From: Zingiber officinale
Taxonomy: Eukaryota; Streptophyta; Magnoliopsida; Zingiberales; Zingiberaceae
Direction: 5' to 3'
NCBI RefSeq assembly: GCF_018446385.1
Contig: NC_056000.1
Span: forward strand, 38,353,511-38,417,510
Length of the DNA: 64,000 nt
A program made the translations under genes and the position numbers. Shown here one piece after another: positions 31,558 through 42,895 of the stretch. The notes beneath the pieces were generated by a model, which searched no databases, was not told the DNA's origin, and saw only the letters and a program-made list of their open reading frames with translations. The stretch's first letter is position 1. The number at the start of each line of letters is the position of its first letter.

Positions 31558-31744
31558 GGGCGTCCTACTATTCTTTCCTTTATAATCGAAACCCCAAATC
31601 TCCATTCCCCGAATCATCAACCTCCGCAATCTCTTCTTCCTCTCCCTCAATCCCCGTTCCTCATTCCACGCTCCATCTCCGCAATCAAATAATTGCTGCC
31701 AGAGGCAGATATATACAGGGGGCATACATTAGATTTCTTCCTTA

Positions 31745-32290
31745 ATGCTCCATCTCCATGCGTAATTTCTTCTGTTCCTCGAATCTGCAATACAGATCCC
31801 TTTTCCTGAGTCTCTCTAATTGACTCGACTCGTTTCAGTTCGAGTTCATCACTTTCGAAATTGTGCTCTAACGCCATGGCGAGCAAAAGTAGCACGGACG
31901 AGATCGATGCAAGAGGACAAGCCTTCTCTGCCACTTTCTAATACCAGTTTCAATTTCTTGTCTCTCTTTGAAAGGTTCGAATGGAAGAAGAAATTAATGA
32001 GCGAGATGTTGCATTGCAGCAGAGGATTTAAGTCAGGCGAGTTCTGGAGAAGAGAGAGCATGCAATAGGCAGCAAGCAGCAACTGCAGGTCCCGAGGGAT
32101 GCCTGCTATTGATTCCTCTCCAGTGATGTCTTGTTTATATTCCAAGTATTCGAACGAGATATAATAAAAAATTAGTTACATTTCCCAGGGCTCCCCTTCT
32201 CGTCTTGCTTTCTATCCTTTTTCTTCTTCTTCTTCGTCTTAGCTGGCTTCTCCATTGTCACCGCGTCACTGCTACAACAAGCTCATGCAT
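31745..32290. other. Coding-like island, unresolved small gene(s)
   Basis: Several short pieces look coding but do not join. Plus strand: ACGCCATGGCG at about 31871-31881 is a good plant start context and opens MASKSSTDEIDARGQAFSATF then stops. Plus 31975-32068 reads FEWKKKLMSEMLHCSRGF. Minus strand: ATG at 32253-32255 opens a 27-residue peptide MEKPAKTKKKKKKDRKQDEK with a possible donor in its last codons. Minus 31849-32145 has a 98-residue frame with LQLLLAAYCMLSLLQN. I recognise none of these. A decayed or intron-rich small gene, or the 5' exons of an unannotated transcript, are possible. Confidence 0.25.
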
Positions 32291-32712
32291 TTAAGAATTT
32301 AACATCCCAGTTTGGCATTGGACTAGAGCAGAATATTACGAGGACTAGAACGACGCTTCCGTTGGCAACAGACATTGAGATTTTTGCAGCAGATAAAAAA
32401 AAAATCGCAACACTCGACAATATAGCTATGATTTGTTGTAATATTTGCTCCAGTATCAATATGGAGGAGATAAATCATGGACGGTTAGTAGTTTTTAGAA
32501 TAGTGACTAGCACATAAGGGAGGTCCTAGATCTCATGATGATAACACTTCATGCGTTAGTCACTAGATTCATCCGAGAGGATATGCTATATTACAAGATG
32601 AAGATGTATCACTTTGGGTATTTAATTTATTTTTTAAATTATTATATATTTTAAATTATTATATTTTTAATTATTATAATTTTATTATTGAAAATTATAT
32701 CACGTATAATAA
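32291..32712. other. Intergenic, AT-rich, no gene seen
   Basis: AT-rich DNA becomes very AT-rich at 32610-32690. The end at about 32735-32770 (AAAATTCTAAATTCGCCCC) resembles the end wording at 42870-42890 and may be one end of an old hAT-like element. Confidence 0.4.
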
Positions 32713-33003
32713 TTAATTTCGTGACTTAGTATGTACATCCCAGACATAAAATTCTAAATTCGCCCCTACCCTTGGCATCTTCGCTTTGATCTGCTTCTTG
32801 TAGTCGTTGATGGTGGCGACGTGCGACACGCTAATGATGTTTTGCCCGAAAGAGATCAAGGCTCTCAGTAACGGATAGGAGACAGCACGGAAGCTCCAAG
32901 GGTTGGCATCGCCTGATCGACTGTTGATCCAGACCTCCGACTCCTTTGTTGGTTCCCTCCTCTTCGCCCTCGGTTTTCTCCTCTTCATTGTTGCCTTCAT
33001 CAC
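32713..33003 (-). other. Possible exon fragment, 96-residue frame, unrecognised
   Basis: The minus-strand frame 33003-32713 has balanced, coding-like codon use in its middle (SYPLLRALISFGQNI, ISVSHVATINDYKKQ). It runs into ATGCCAAGG|GTAGGG at about 32772, a fair splice donor, followed by transposon-like AT-rich wording. This could be one exon of a broken host gene or a captured gene fragment. I do not recognise the family. Confidence 0.25.
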
Positions 33004-33469
33004 AACTTCCAGGTCTTTTTCACCAGGGTTGCATCCTCATTCATGTCGTCATGGCTCTTCGACGCCTTTATTTCGAGAGAGATGAGATCTTCTGTCCCCA
33101 GATTCTTATGTCCCCATGTCTCTTTATCAATCGGACGGATTAGATCATATTTAAAGATGTAGTGTAAATTATGAGAATGTAATGACCATCCGATCGACAA
33201 AAAAATATAAGGACATAAGAATTTGGGGACAAAGGATCTCTTCTCATTTCGAGAGTCGTGTCAGTCATCACCCGTCTTCTTTCCCTTTAAAGGGTAATTT
33301 AGTAATTCAGGCTAATAGTAAATTGAAAGATTCTCCTAGATACTATAGGTAAATTATAAGAATTTCATACAATAATATATGCAAAGGTAAGATAGACAAT
33401 GGGCTTCTACACTCGCTGTGAAACAAACCAGACATATTTAATATTACGTAGGAGTTTTTTTTTTTTGAT
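33004..33469. other. Intergenic, no gene seen
   Basis: A near-palindromic pair (CTGTCCCCAGATTCTTATGT at about 33093 and its approximate complement near 33208-33232) flanks about 100 bp, suggesting a small fold-back repeat. Nothing else stands out. Confidence 0.35.
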
Positions 33470-36036
33470 GTGCTAGTGATTAATTTTTTTCGTATTGATC
33501 CTAGGACGAATTGATTAGGACACTAGGGATAAACGTATTTATTTTTTACCACCGTATATTCAATTATATAATTCTAAAGAAAAAATAGAACCAAAAAGAG
33601 GCATGGCCAAGATTCAAACCTTGAACCTTTTAGTAAGTGACAACTCTCTATGATATGGGATAACCAATAGCCCAACAAGAGTGCACTGTTAGGAAGGAAA
33701 GAGAAATTATAGTTAAGGGTAGGGAGGGTGAAGGGACACCTTTCTCCCTTCACTTAGAATGAAAAGTTTATTTTCCCTTTCTCCCTTCACTTAGAATGAA
33801 AAGTTCATATTTCCTTTCTCCCTTCATTTAGAGTAAATGAAGTAAGGGAATGAAAAGGTTGTTTTCCCTTTCTCCCTTCATTTAGAATAAATAGGAGTAA
33901 GGGAATGAAAAGTTATTTTCTTCTTCCTCCTCCTTCCTCCCTCCACCGAAACTAGCCTCCTTCTCCCCCATGTTCGGAATCAAGCCTAGGATTCCTTCCT
34001 AGGAAGTCTTCACAAGGAGGAGTCCTTAATGCCTAAGTCTTCTTACAAGCAAGATACACAAAGGGGAGTCCTAGAAGCGGAAGGTCTTCTTTTTCTCTCC
34101 ACAAAGGGTATTCTCCTTGTGGTAAACCAAGCGAGAGGAAGTAAGTATTCCCCTCACCTGCAGTACAAGTGGTTTTCCTCGTTGTTTTTTTTTATGTTGC
34201 TTAAAAACTAGGACCATGTCCCTTGAAGTTTCGGCCAAGAAGAAATAAAGGGATTAGGAAAGTTTAAACTCCAACTAGACTTGCTTATGCTTTTTCTCAT
34301 GATACCTAATATGTTATGTGATGTTATTAAGATGCTATTCATGGTTGATGTTGCTTAAAACCTAGGATCATGCCCTTGTAAGGTGCGACCAAGAGAACTA
34401 CTAAAGCTAGAAGAGAACAAACACTCCAGTCACGCTTACTAATGGTTCCCTATGGTATGCTATGTGTTGGGTGAACCTTACGTTACCATGTTATGCTTAT
34501 GCAAGGCTTATGTATCTTAAAAACTAGGACCATGTCCCTTGAAGTTTCGGCCAAGAAGAAATAAAGGGATTAGGAAAGTTTAAACTCCAACTAGACTTGC
34601 TTATGATTTCTCTCATGATACCTAATATGTTATGTGATGTTATATTAAGATGCTATTCATGGTTGATGTTGCTTAAAACCTAGGATCATGCCCTTGTAAG
34701 TTGCGGCCAAGAGAACTACTAGAGCTAGAAGAGAGCAAACACTCCAATCATGCTTACTAATGGTTCCCTATGATATGCTATGTGTTAGGTGAGCCTTATG
34801 TTACCATGTTATGCTTATGCAAGGCTTATGTATGATGAAAGGCCTAAGAGATGCTTCCCTATAAATTGGGACTAAGAGCACTCTTTATGATATGACAAGG
34901 AACATGATATGCTATTTTACTTTTGTATGACTTGTACCGGACCCTAGCAAGGTCCAGGGGATGGACTCCTATGTCACCCCTAGGTCGAAGAACGGGCCTA
35001 GTTCCCTAGTAGATTCGGGATTAGCTACCTCGGATTTATTTAGGGATGCGCGCAAATCATGTATGTGGTACAATGTCGAGCCCTCATGTTGAGATTTATG
35101 TTTAAGTATTTATATAATATATGTTTTCAAAATAACATCTTGCATATATTATTTCATGCTATGCGATTATTATGCTTTAAGATGATGTACTCTTGTGATA
35201 TGCCTATATGTTGTCTAAATGAACAGGTCACTACTTTATGTTTAATTCATGATTTATGGCTTTCATGAGTAGGAAAGGATCTTACTAAGCCTATGTGCTT
35301 ATAGTTTTATTTTTCCTTGTACTGCAAAAAGGGTAAAGAATGACTAAACTAAAGGGAGCAGCAGGAGGGGCAAAGATGTGTGTGGCAGTGGCATAGTGGA
35401 AGAGATCTGTTTTGTGTTTCAAGACTTATGCATGTTCTAAGTCTTCCATGTTAACTTGTTCTTTTACTTGATGCTTTTAATGGTTGCTACTTGATGTGAA
35501 ACTATACTATCTTTTGTTTCCATGAAACCTTGAAATGATAAGTACTTATTTTAGTTAAAGAATTGCTAAGAACCTCTTTATCATGCTTGAAGTGTTAAGT
35601 GATGGACGACTAGGTACTTAGTTTATGCTTCGAACCCCATATTAATGTTCATACTTGTATTTAGACTCCTATACTTCCATCAAGTTAGTTATCATGAACT
35701 TTCATTAAAGAAGTACCAAGTACCCCTTTAGAGAATAATATACATGCTTAGTAGTTCATCCTCTCTTTATTAGTATGCTTTATGCTCTAGTTTTAAATAA
35801 TCATGTATCATGTTTCAAGAAATAGATACTAAACCAAGTTATATGCAAGAATGCTAAGCATGCTCACATGTGTTACATGTTTACATGCTTTAAGAGATTT
35901 ACATGTTTAAATGTTTGTTTCTCCATGTTTAAATTTAAATTCTTCCGTTGAAACGATTGCATATGCATGTATGTATGTTCGTGTAGCGCCGTCCCTCTTG
36001 CCCCCCTTTATAAGTAGGAGGAGGGTGGGCGTTACA
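33470..36036 (+). mobile_element. Gypsy-type LTR (solo or fragment) with dimeric tandem repeats
   Basis: The right end GGTGGGCGTTACA matches the right end of the LTR at 58159-61817 (GGCGGAGCGTTACA). Shared internal landmarks in the same order are: AACCTTGAACCT near the left, CTTCACTTAGAATGAA repeats, CACCTGCAGTAC, repeated TTTCGGCCAAG, GATGCGCGCA, GAGTAGGAAAGGATCTTACT and CAGCAGGAGGGG. The left boundary is estimated by offset from that copy and no target duplication was found. Confidence 0.65.
34195..34815. repeat. Dimeric tandem repeat (two ~157-bp monomers, ~315-bp period)
   Basis: Monomer type 1 (CTTAAAAACTAGGACCATGT) occurs at about 34201 and 34516. Type 2 (CTTAAAACCTAGGATCATGC) occurs at about 34354 and 34670. 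They alternate 1-2-1-2, and same-type copies are nearly identical while 1 and 2 differ more, which is a small higher-order repeat. Each monomer holds a TTTCGGCCAAG or TGCGGCCAAG box. Confidence 0.8.
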
Positions 36037-36439
36037 TGCCATCCCTACTCATGAAGGAGCCGCTAAATCCTAAAGTAACACTTCACTTTTTTTTTTTTAC
36101 CCTAACAATCTCAATTAATTTCATAATAAATCAACATAATTGATAATTTCTCAGGCTACATGCATTAATTGGGCAGACTATTTGTGCTTGTGATGGTATT
36201 GACCCTCTCTTCATTTAATTGGATAAATTAAGTTAATTAAATTTATAACTAATAATTACTTGTTTAATTATTCACTACTATATACATCACATAATTTAAT
36301 CGGATAAATTAATTCATAATTTATTTTAATTAATTTTATATTAACCAAGATAATTAATAATTACTTATTTAATTATTCACTACTATATACATCACATACT
36401 TTAAGATTAAAGTATCTTGAAGAGCATACTTTAATTATT
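36037..36439. other. Intergenic AT-rich, no gene seen
   Basis: A direct duplication of about 75 bp is visible: AATTATTCACTACTATATAC occurs near 36270 and again near 36372, each followed by ATCACATA(A/C)TTT. No gene was seen. Confidence 0.5.
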
Positions 36440-36589
36440 CTCTAAGAATAGGATTGGGAATGAGCGTGATAGTATTATGAAATAGGAATAAGTATGAGTA
36501 TATATATATATATCCTTTTAAAAATAATATTTGGTTGTTAAATATTTTCTATTGAAATGAATCAAAATATTTTTTTTTACCCTTAGAAG

Positions 36590-37300
36590 AAAATAAGACA
36601 AAAAAATAGATGTGAGAGAAAGATGAATGTGACAGATAAATATGATAGAGAAAAAAAATGTGATGAGAGATAATGAGGAGAAAGAAAATATGATGGAAGA
36701 TAATGAGGAGAGAGAAAGTATGATGGAAGAGATTAAGGAGAGAGAAAGTGTGATGAGAAAAAATGAGGAGAGTGTGTGTTCCTTTTGATAAGGAATGAGG
36801 AGAGTGTGTATATGGAACCGCCACATCAGCGGCCCCCCTAGAGCCGGTCCCACGGATATGGAGGGAGGTAAATGCAGGTACACAGGTGGAAAGTGCATGG
36901 CAGAGACGTTAACCCCAGGCAGTGACACTCCGGGGATCGACCCCTGGACCTTTCAGCCACAGAACCATGCACTCCCCATCTGTGCTACGCCCTGGGGACA
37001 TGAGGAGAGTGTGTATGATAGTAGAGTTTGAGGAGAGAGAAAGTATGATGAGAGAAAATGTGATAGAAGAGATCGAGGAGAGAAAGTATGATGAGAGAGA
37101 AAGTGTGATGGGAGAGAATGAAGAGAGAAGGAATGATGAGAGAAAATGAGGAGAGAGTGTGTGATAGGAGAGAATGCGTGATGAGATAGAAAAGGGTACA
37201 GAAAGTGTGATGAAAGAGAATCAAGAGAGAGAAAATATGATCAGAGAGAAAGTTTGATGAGAGAGCATGAGGAGAGAGAATAAGGAGAGAGAGTGATATG
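36590..37300. repeat. GAGAGAAAGTRTGATG minisatellite
   Basis: Units of about 13-30 bp built from GAGAGA, AAGTATGATG and AATGAGGAG repeat irregularly on the plus strand. The array is interrupted by the SINE at 36812-36999. Confidence 0.85.
36812..36999 (-). mobile_element. tRNA-derived SINE with 17-bp TSD
   Basis: On the minus strand the 188-bp insert starts CCCCAGGGCGTAGCACAGA, has box A (TAGCACAGATGGGG) and, about 30 bp on, box B (GGGTCGATCCCCGG), then a GC-rich body. A perfect 17-bp duplication (ATGAGGAGAGTGTGTAT) flanks it at 36795-36811 and 37000-37016. It sits inside the purine minisatellite, whose repeats could partly mimic a duplication, but a 17-base exact match at both ends is strong. 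Confidence 0.85.
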
Positions 37301-37526
37301 AAAGAAAAATTGTACAAATATATTAAGGGTATTTTTGTCCAAAATAATTTAGATGATAGCCAAGTTTTTGGATATGGTGAAACCAAGGGAGGAGGTGAAT
37401 TTCATCAATATTCAAATTTTTGAGTTTCATTCTAAAATCTTAATTCTCATTCCCATCAACTAAACACAAGGTTTAGAAATGAATCCAATTCTCTATTTTC
37501 ATACTCGTGTACCAAACACCACCTAA

Positions 37527-38105
37527 GATATAAAATAAACGTTTGAGGAGCGTGTTCAATTTGATAAGAATTTATGTACGTTGGCTCAATATAGTTTTGA
37601 TCATTAAACTAAATAAATAAATCTAAACACATATATTTAACTCATTAATGTTCATGAATAAAGATTGTGAACTATTCATGAATAATATTTAAGGACAAAG
37701 TTTGTGAACTATGTTCACCAATAAACTCTTATCAATTTGATAAATAAATAAAAAAAATAAAATAAATAAATAAGTTTAAAAATATAAAAATTTTAAACAA
37801 TTTTAAAAGGTTGAATTAAGAGATCGAAAATATCTAACAAATTAAACTAAAACTCATGAAAAAAACTCAACTAAGCTTGAATAATTATTACAATAGCTTG
37901 GTTCATTTTAAACTCGACTTGATTTGACTTGATTATCTTATCAAACAAGTTTAAATATCACAAAACTTAACTCAGCTTGACTTATTTTCAGTCCTATTTA
38001 AAATCACATTTTATGTATACAATTATATATGCTCCTAGATAAACTCTTTGATTAAATCGACCATGTGATATAATCTTTATAAGATTTGCAATAAGTCCTC
38101 GGGGC
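37527..38105. other. Intergenic AT-rich, no gene seen
   Basis: Short TTCATGAATAA repeats and a TAAATAAA run (37737-37772) are present. No gene was seen. Confidence 0.45.
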
Positions 38106-38109
38106 TATG

Positions 38110-38190
38110 ATATAGTAGAAGGGTGTCCAGTTGTCATCCAGGCATCCATGGTTCGTTTCCAAGCTACAATATATTTGTAAAAAAATTTCC
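38110..38190 (+). repeat. SINE head (box A / box B)
   Basis: GGGGCTATGATATAGTAGAAGGG-type wording supplies a box A (ATATAGTAGAAGG) and CATGGTTCGTTTCC a box B, about 30 bp apart. A T/A-rich run follows. The tail and target duplication are not clear. Confidence 0.45.
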
Positions 38191-39021
38191 TTCAAATGAA
38201 ACGTATAACAAAAAGATGTTGGACTTTTAAATCATCAGTACTTTTCGATTTATCTTTTATGGGTGAATCCTCTTATGAGATTAGTAAGTTAAAGTCTGAC
38301 AACCAATTGCATGAGGGCCCATAAATGTTAGGTAACATAACAAATTAGTTTTCATAGCCTGACCCAACTAAGCTGCTTAGATTGCCCAACTAGCCCGAAC
38401 TATCGACTCACTTGGCCCATCAGAACCCATCGGAAGTCCAATCGAATAGAAAAGCCCAACCTTGGCTTGTTTTGCCCTATGAAACTTCCAAATCAATCAA
38501 CATACATGAATGGTGAATAGAAAAGTTTGTTGATAGAATGAAGAGCTCGTGGATGAGTAGCGAAAATGATTGTAGGAGAGGTCATAGACATTAGACACCA
38601 ATAATTGTTGGCCGGTATAGAGGTGATCGAAGAGTAGTGTAAGAGAGGACCTCTCTTGCAAAGAGGACCAACAAGAGGATAAATAATGGATCGTCAATCA
38701 ACCTTAACCTACCTGAATCTCTTAAAGAACCACTAGGGCTAAGCATATTGATCAACTTTGGCTCGACGGAAGGCCTCTGTCCCTCTTAAATCCTAACCTT
38801 AACTGATAATATTTCCATTGTAGAACATTCTTGCGTTTCATTCTAAAACTTTATAACCACAATTCTTATTTATTGGTTTCTTACAAGCAACTCACAAGAT
38901 GCTTCCTTAGTTGAGGAAATCAGTTTGGTAGCCATAAACTACCTATTAACTATATCGACAATTGAGATTTAAAGGCCTTATTTCTCGACCCTGACGATCG
39001 TTTTCATCTTCTACTAAAGCT
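38191..39021. other. 3' flank of the FRO gene, no gene seen
   Basis: No convincing frame was seen. The FRO 3' UTR presumably occupies the upper 200-300 bp on the minus strand (for example AATAAG-type signals near 38870). Confidence 0.4.
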
Positions 39022-41710
39022 TCACAGCGAAAAGTTGATGAAGTGAACATTGAAGTTACATTTTTGTTTTCTCTGATCCTTCTTCCTGCACTGTCTGTTT
39101 GCTATACAAAATGAAGCCACCGACTCATTCATGGAAGCAGGGCCACACACAAAGATGCCTACTTCTTCCTCTTCTGTGCCAAATTCAATCTCATCAAGCA
39201 TCTCTGCAAAAAAAAAAAAAAAAAAAAGGTTAAAAAACTACAATAACACAAATTCCATATGAAATCATGCAAAGAGAAAGCATTACCTACTAAATTTGGC
39301 CTAATGCCAAACTCTATTTCATGCCTCTCTGTGCCTTGCACTTTGGCAGATGTATTTTCATGGCACACACTTTGCCTGTGAGGTACCTGTTGACCTTCAC
39401 TCACTGTCCTCTTCCATCTTGAGATCATTGTAGCCATTGCGCAGCAGCTCGCGGCAATAGTAAGAGAACAGAGAGCGAATAGATCCCCGATCCACGACGG
39501 ATCCTTCTTCTTCTTAGACGAGGATTTGCTTTCTTGGTGTAGGAAAACATAGCTCAAGATGATAAGAGAAGCGAGGAACACTGCGAAAGAGACCGCTGTG
39601 ATCAATGCCTTCCACAGCAATCCTTCAGGCATTGAGAGAGCACCTTTAGAGGAAGCTTTGTTGGATGCAATTGTCTTGATCTGAAGAGACAAGTCTTGTA
39701 GAATCTTTTCTGCCGTGACTGGTGGACTGTTTTCTTGGGTCACAAACAGTTTCATCTTCAGGTTTTCGAGCAACAAGGGGGAGATCACAGCGAGCATGCT
39801 GAGGTCTTCGACCTTCTTCACGACATATATCAATTGCACCTTGATCGGATTCTTGTTCATGTCGCCATTTCTCGAAGCAATATCTTGTAGAATGCTCAGA
39901 AAAGGAGATATCCCCGAACCTCCTGCGATTAACACCAAGCTCTTGTACCTGGTTTCAGGGTATATTGTTCACTTAAACTCCAGCATAGCTCAAAAGCTTA
40001 AGTTTAAATTTGCTGAGCAACTTCAAGTACCTTCGGTATTCGAAGGTCGCAGGACCGTAAGGACCTTCGACTGCTATCTGAATGTCCTTAAGATGGTCGC
40101 TGGAGCCTGTATCGATCACTGAATTCAGTAAGTTGAAGAGGCCAGTAGTCCACTGACCATGGCTCTTGATCAAGATTGAAAGCTCAGAATTGTCCATGTT
40201 GGAGCTTGAAGTTATGCTAAAAGGGTGCCACTGAAACCTCGATACGATCGGAACTTTAACAAAGATGATGCTCGTCGGAGTGTAGCCCATGCCTGCAGAG
40301 TAAAAGAAAAGATCGAATACTTGTTTGTATATTGGTGGTGAATCAAAAACAATATGGCTCACAAGGATGTTTCAGGAGAGTGAGTTTCAGTGCTCTGTTG
40401 GGCAAAATGCTCGCAGAAATTGGTGATGTTGTTCCTCTTGACTGTACTATTCGCAGCAGTTTATCTACCGCGAAGAGAAGAACGCCGGCGAACACCAAAT
40501 AGAAATGCTTATCTCCGGCGTGAATCAAGAAAAAGAGGATGAAGACTATGTAGAGATGGTGAGTCAAGTAAAATAGTTGGAACTGCTTCCTTCTTATCTG
40601 TGGAAGTGATGTTATCCAGATGATTAGGCCAGTGGTCAAGGCCATCGCACCCGCGATATTAACACGCCCTACCGATTGCCATTTTACGATCTGTTCTTCG
40701 ATCATAAGCACGAGTAGTGATCAACTTAGCAAAAGGAAAAAACTTAAAAGAGAATTGTCTTTGCTCACCTCCTTTAACAAGCTTTTCTTAACACCCCAAA
40801 TGAACATCACAATGATGCCATGTAGAAGTGACAAGAGTATTATCAAATTGCCTATCCAAACATGATACCTCACTGAAGCTTCAAACTGAACTCCAAACAC
40901 CCTGAACACTGCCATCCCTCTCAGAATTGGCAAGAACAAGAGCACCAAACATGCTTCGCTCAACGAACCGATTCGAACACCCACATACATCATCTTTAGC
41001 TGCCATCTGAATAAGGAAAATCAACCAGAAGCATTATTTAGTAAAACAAATACCGATACCGATCGATGCAGCTTTTTGTATGTATAAAATGATACTTATT
41101 GAGTTTGAGGGACTTGTAGGGTGTCATCATCTTAAAAGAACTGGAAACATTGGAGTAGTACGTCCATGCCAGAAATATGATGAACAGGGTTGCAATCAGG
41201 AGTTCTGCAGTCGAAACTATCCCGATCGAACATTTCATCACCGTGATTGGGTTTGTCAAATTGGCCATCAGTACCGACCGTCTCTTCCTGCAACAAGAAG
41301 CCGTAAATTCCGATTATTAGAGTCGACTAAGTCACAACCAAGTAGTAAATTCTGGCCATCTCTTCATGTGTGAAGTAGTATTACCTACTTTCCTGATCAG
41401 TTTTCGAAGTGAGGTGCAAGTAGACATAGGCCAAACTGGCCACTGCTAGAACTGGGAAACAATACACCACCACAGTAAGACCTGCACCACAAGGATCAAA
41501 TGTCATAGATTCCTTCTTCTACCGGAAGGATAAGCACAGCTCGGTACCGGAATCGCTGAACACGGTGGTGCTAGCCCTGTCTTCGGCCTCATGCCAAGAT
41601 CGCTTCCATGACCGCGTGAGCCTCACTGTCCAGATGCATGCCAATGCTGCAAGTAGCATGGCCATCGACGACTTCAGGACTACAAGAGTGCACCTATACT
41701 TCATTGCCAT
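39022..41710 (-). CDS. FRO: Ferric reduction oxidase (ferric-chelate reductase), 8 exons, 707 aa
   Basis: Coding exons are 41548-41710, 41385-41481, 41096-41287, 40769-41006, 40363-40690, 40031-40292, 39287-39948 and 39022-39203 (minus strand). All introns have GT/AG ends and all phases agree, giving 707 residues plus TGA. The protein is a plasma-membrane flavocytochrome b that passes electrons from NADPH through FAD and two hemes to Fe(III)/Cu(II) chelates. Visible features: N-terminal membrane segment then TRSWKRSWHEAEDRAS; heme ligand pairs H199/H213 (HX13H) and H274/H287 (HX12H); FAD motif HPFS at 362-365; GPYGP at 416-420; NADPH motif GGSGISPF at 436-443; CGP at 667-669; two more membrane segments near 540-600. 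Length is close to Arabidopsis FRO2 (about 725). The last intron ends in a T20 tract before its AG. It appears intact; subfamily (root uptake or organ-specific) cannot be set from sequence alone. Confidence 0.93.
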
Positions 41711-41960
41711 GAAACTGAACCAACCGAACTAAACAAGACAAATAAGACGAAGATAAAGAAAGTTGATTTGTCTTGGGGAGAATGGGAGTAGGATCCCTCC
41801 TTTTAAGGTGTGGATTTGTAGTGGGAGTGAAGCATCATGTATTTGAAGAAAATGACCCAATCACCATTTTGATGAATCATGTTTGGGACCATTTTGATGG
41901 TGGCGTGGTGGTGGGGTGAGATAATAATGAGGTGTGGGATGGGGATCGAGTGAGGTAGTA
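41711..41960 (-). promoter_or_regulatory. Upstream region of the FRO gene
   Basis: A TTAAAAGG box at about 41800-41807 (minus strand) lies about 90-97 bp upstream of the ATG and could serve as a TATA-like element. CACGTG-type iron-response boxes were not clearly seen close by. Assignment is by position only. Confidence 0.3.
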
Positions 41961-42570
41961 GTAATATGGTCACATATGTGATTAAGATAAGATCATGTTT
42001 GTTATGTTTACGACACCATCTTTGTGTGACTCTAGTCGTATTGGGAATTTGGGTGACGCATAATCGAACAAGTTAATTAAACACCCGTTGAGTCGACTAA
42101 CTCTTAACGAATCTAGATATTTCATAAAATTAACTCATGTTTCAATATTCAATGATATACTTGTGACCTGGTGACTTTTTTTTATTTAGTTTTTACTCTT
42201 TGAGAATCTAATAAAAGGGGAGTGTAATAGAAAGTAAGTTACTGTCATGACTTAATAGTTTTAAATTTAAGTCATAGAAATAGTTTTTTACAATATAGAA
42301 TAAGATTATATACAATAAGCCATTTTAGACACTATTAGCACATGTATATGCTTTATCATAGATAACAAATCACATAGTTCTGAGATTGTGTAGTCCATTT
42401 TGAGGTCTGGTAGTGGAGTTGAAAAGCAAACGTTTACTTTTCATAAGTGAAGGCACTAAGCAAGTACACATACTAAAGACCAGCCTAATGCCATGTAGCA
42501 TATATTCTCATGAGCTTCAGTGGATCATGTCATATCAGGTGGCAAAAGGATGCTCGTCCCTGACGCCTCA
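41961..42570. other. Intergenic, no gene seen
   Basis: AT-rich DNA with no convincing frame; the 71-codon frame at 42413-42628 has no recognisable content. Confidence 0.4.
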
Positions 42571-42574
42571 CCAA

Positions 42575-42895
42575 TATAGGCGGATTTATATTAGGATCCG
42601 AGGGACCACGACCGTCCTAAATTTTTAAATAACAATATTTTTTATATAATTTTTATTTTCTTTTTTTAATATATATGTTATTTGGCCCTTTTAGTTGGTT
42701 TAACGATAAGTTTGGTTTTTTTTTTTAACACACGCCTTTGAAGTTCGAATCCGACTAAATTTAAAAAAAAAATTTCTTCAACGGATTTTTACATTTCAAC
42801 TAAAGATATATTATTCATGAAAATTTTAATAATTATTTTCATCATTTAGTATATAGTTCTCTAAATTTAAAATTCTAAATCCGTCTCTGCGCTCA
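42575..42895. mobile_element. Possible non-autonomous hAT-like element with SINE-like insert
   Basis: GGCGGATTTATATTAGGATCC near 42579 and TTAAAATTCTAAATCCGTCTC near 42867 are approximate inverted ends (GGCGGATTTATA against GACGGATTTAGA). Inside, TTAGTTGGTTTAACGATAAG and AAGTTCGAATCCGAC (about 42691-42756) look like box A and box B of a tRNA-derived SINE. No target duplication was confirmed. Confidence 0.4.

Larger units (their letters stand above)
36440..37523. mobile_element. Degenerate Tourist-like element filled with a purine minisatellite
   Basis: The right end GTACCAAACACCACC followed by TAA (37524-37526) is a Tourist/PIF-type terminus. The left terminus is not clear, although AGGATTGGGAATGAG near 36450 and its complement CTCATTCCCATC near 37447 are inverted subterminal repeats. 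Inside, 36590-37300 is an imperfect minisatellite of GAGAGAAAGTATGATG-type units. Long frames on both strands here are products of the repeat. Confidence 0.55.

Noticed and set aside
30830..31745. Plus-strand frames of 142 and 188 codons over the PPR gene
   Set aside because: They are antisense to the PPR coding region and its 5' flank and show no family resemblance.
36830..37000. A true tRNA gene on the minus strand
   Set aside because: Boxes A and B are present but no acceptor stem or anticodon arm closes; length and 17-bp duplication fit a SINE.
36518..37386. Long Ser/Leu/His-rich frames on both strands
   Set aside because: They are translation of the purine minisatellite.
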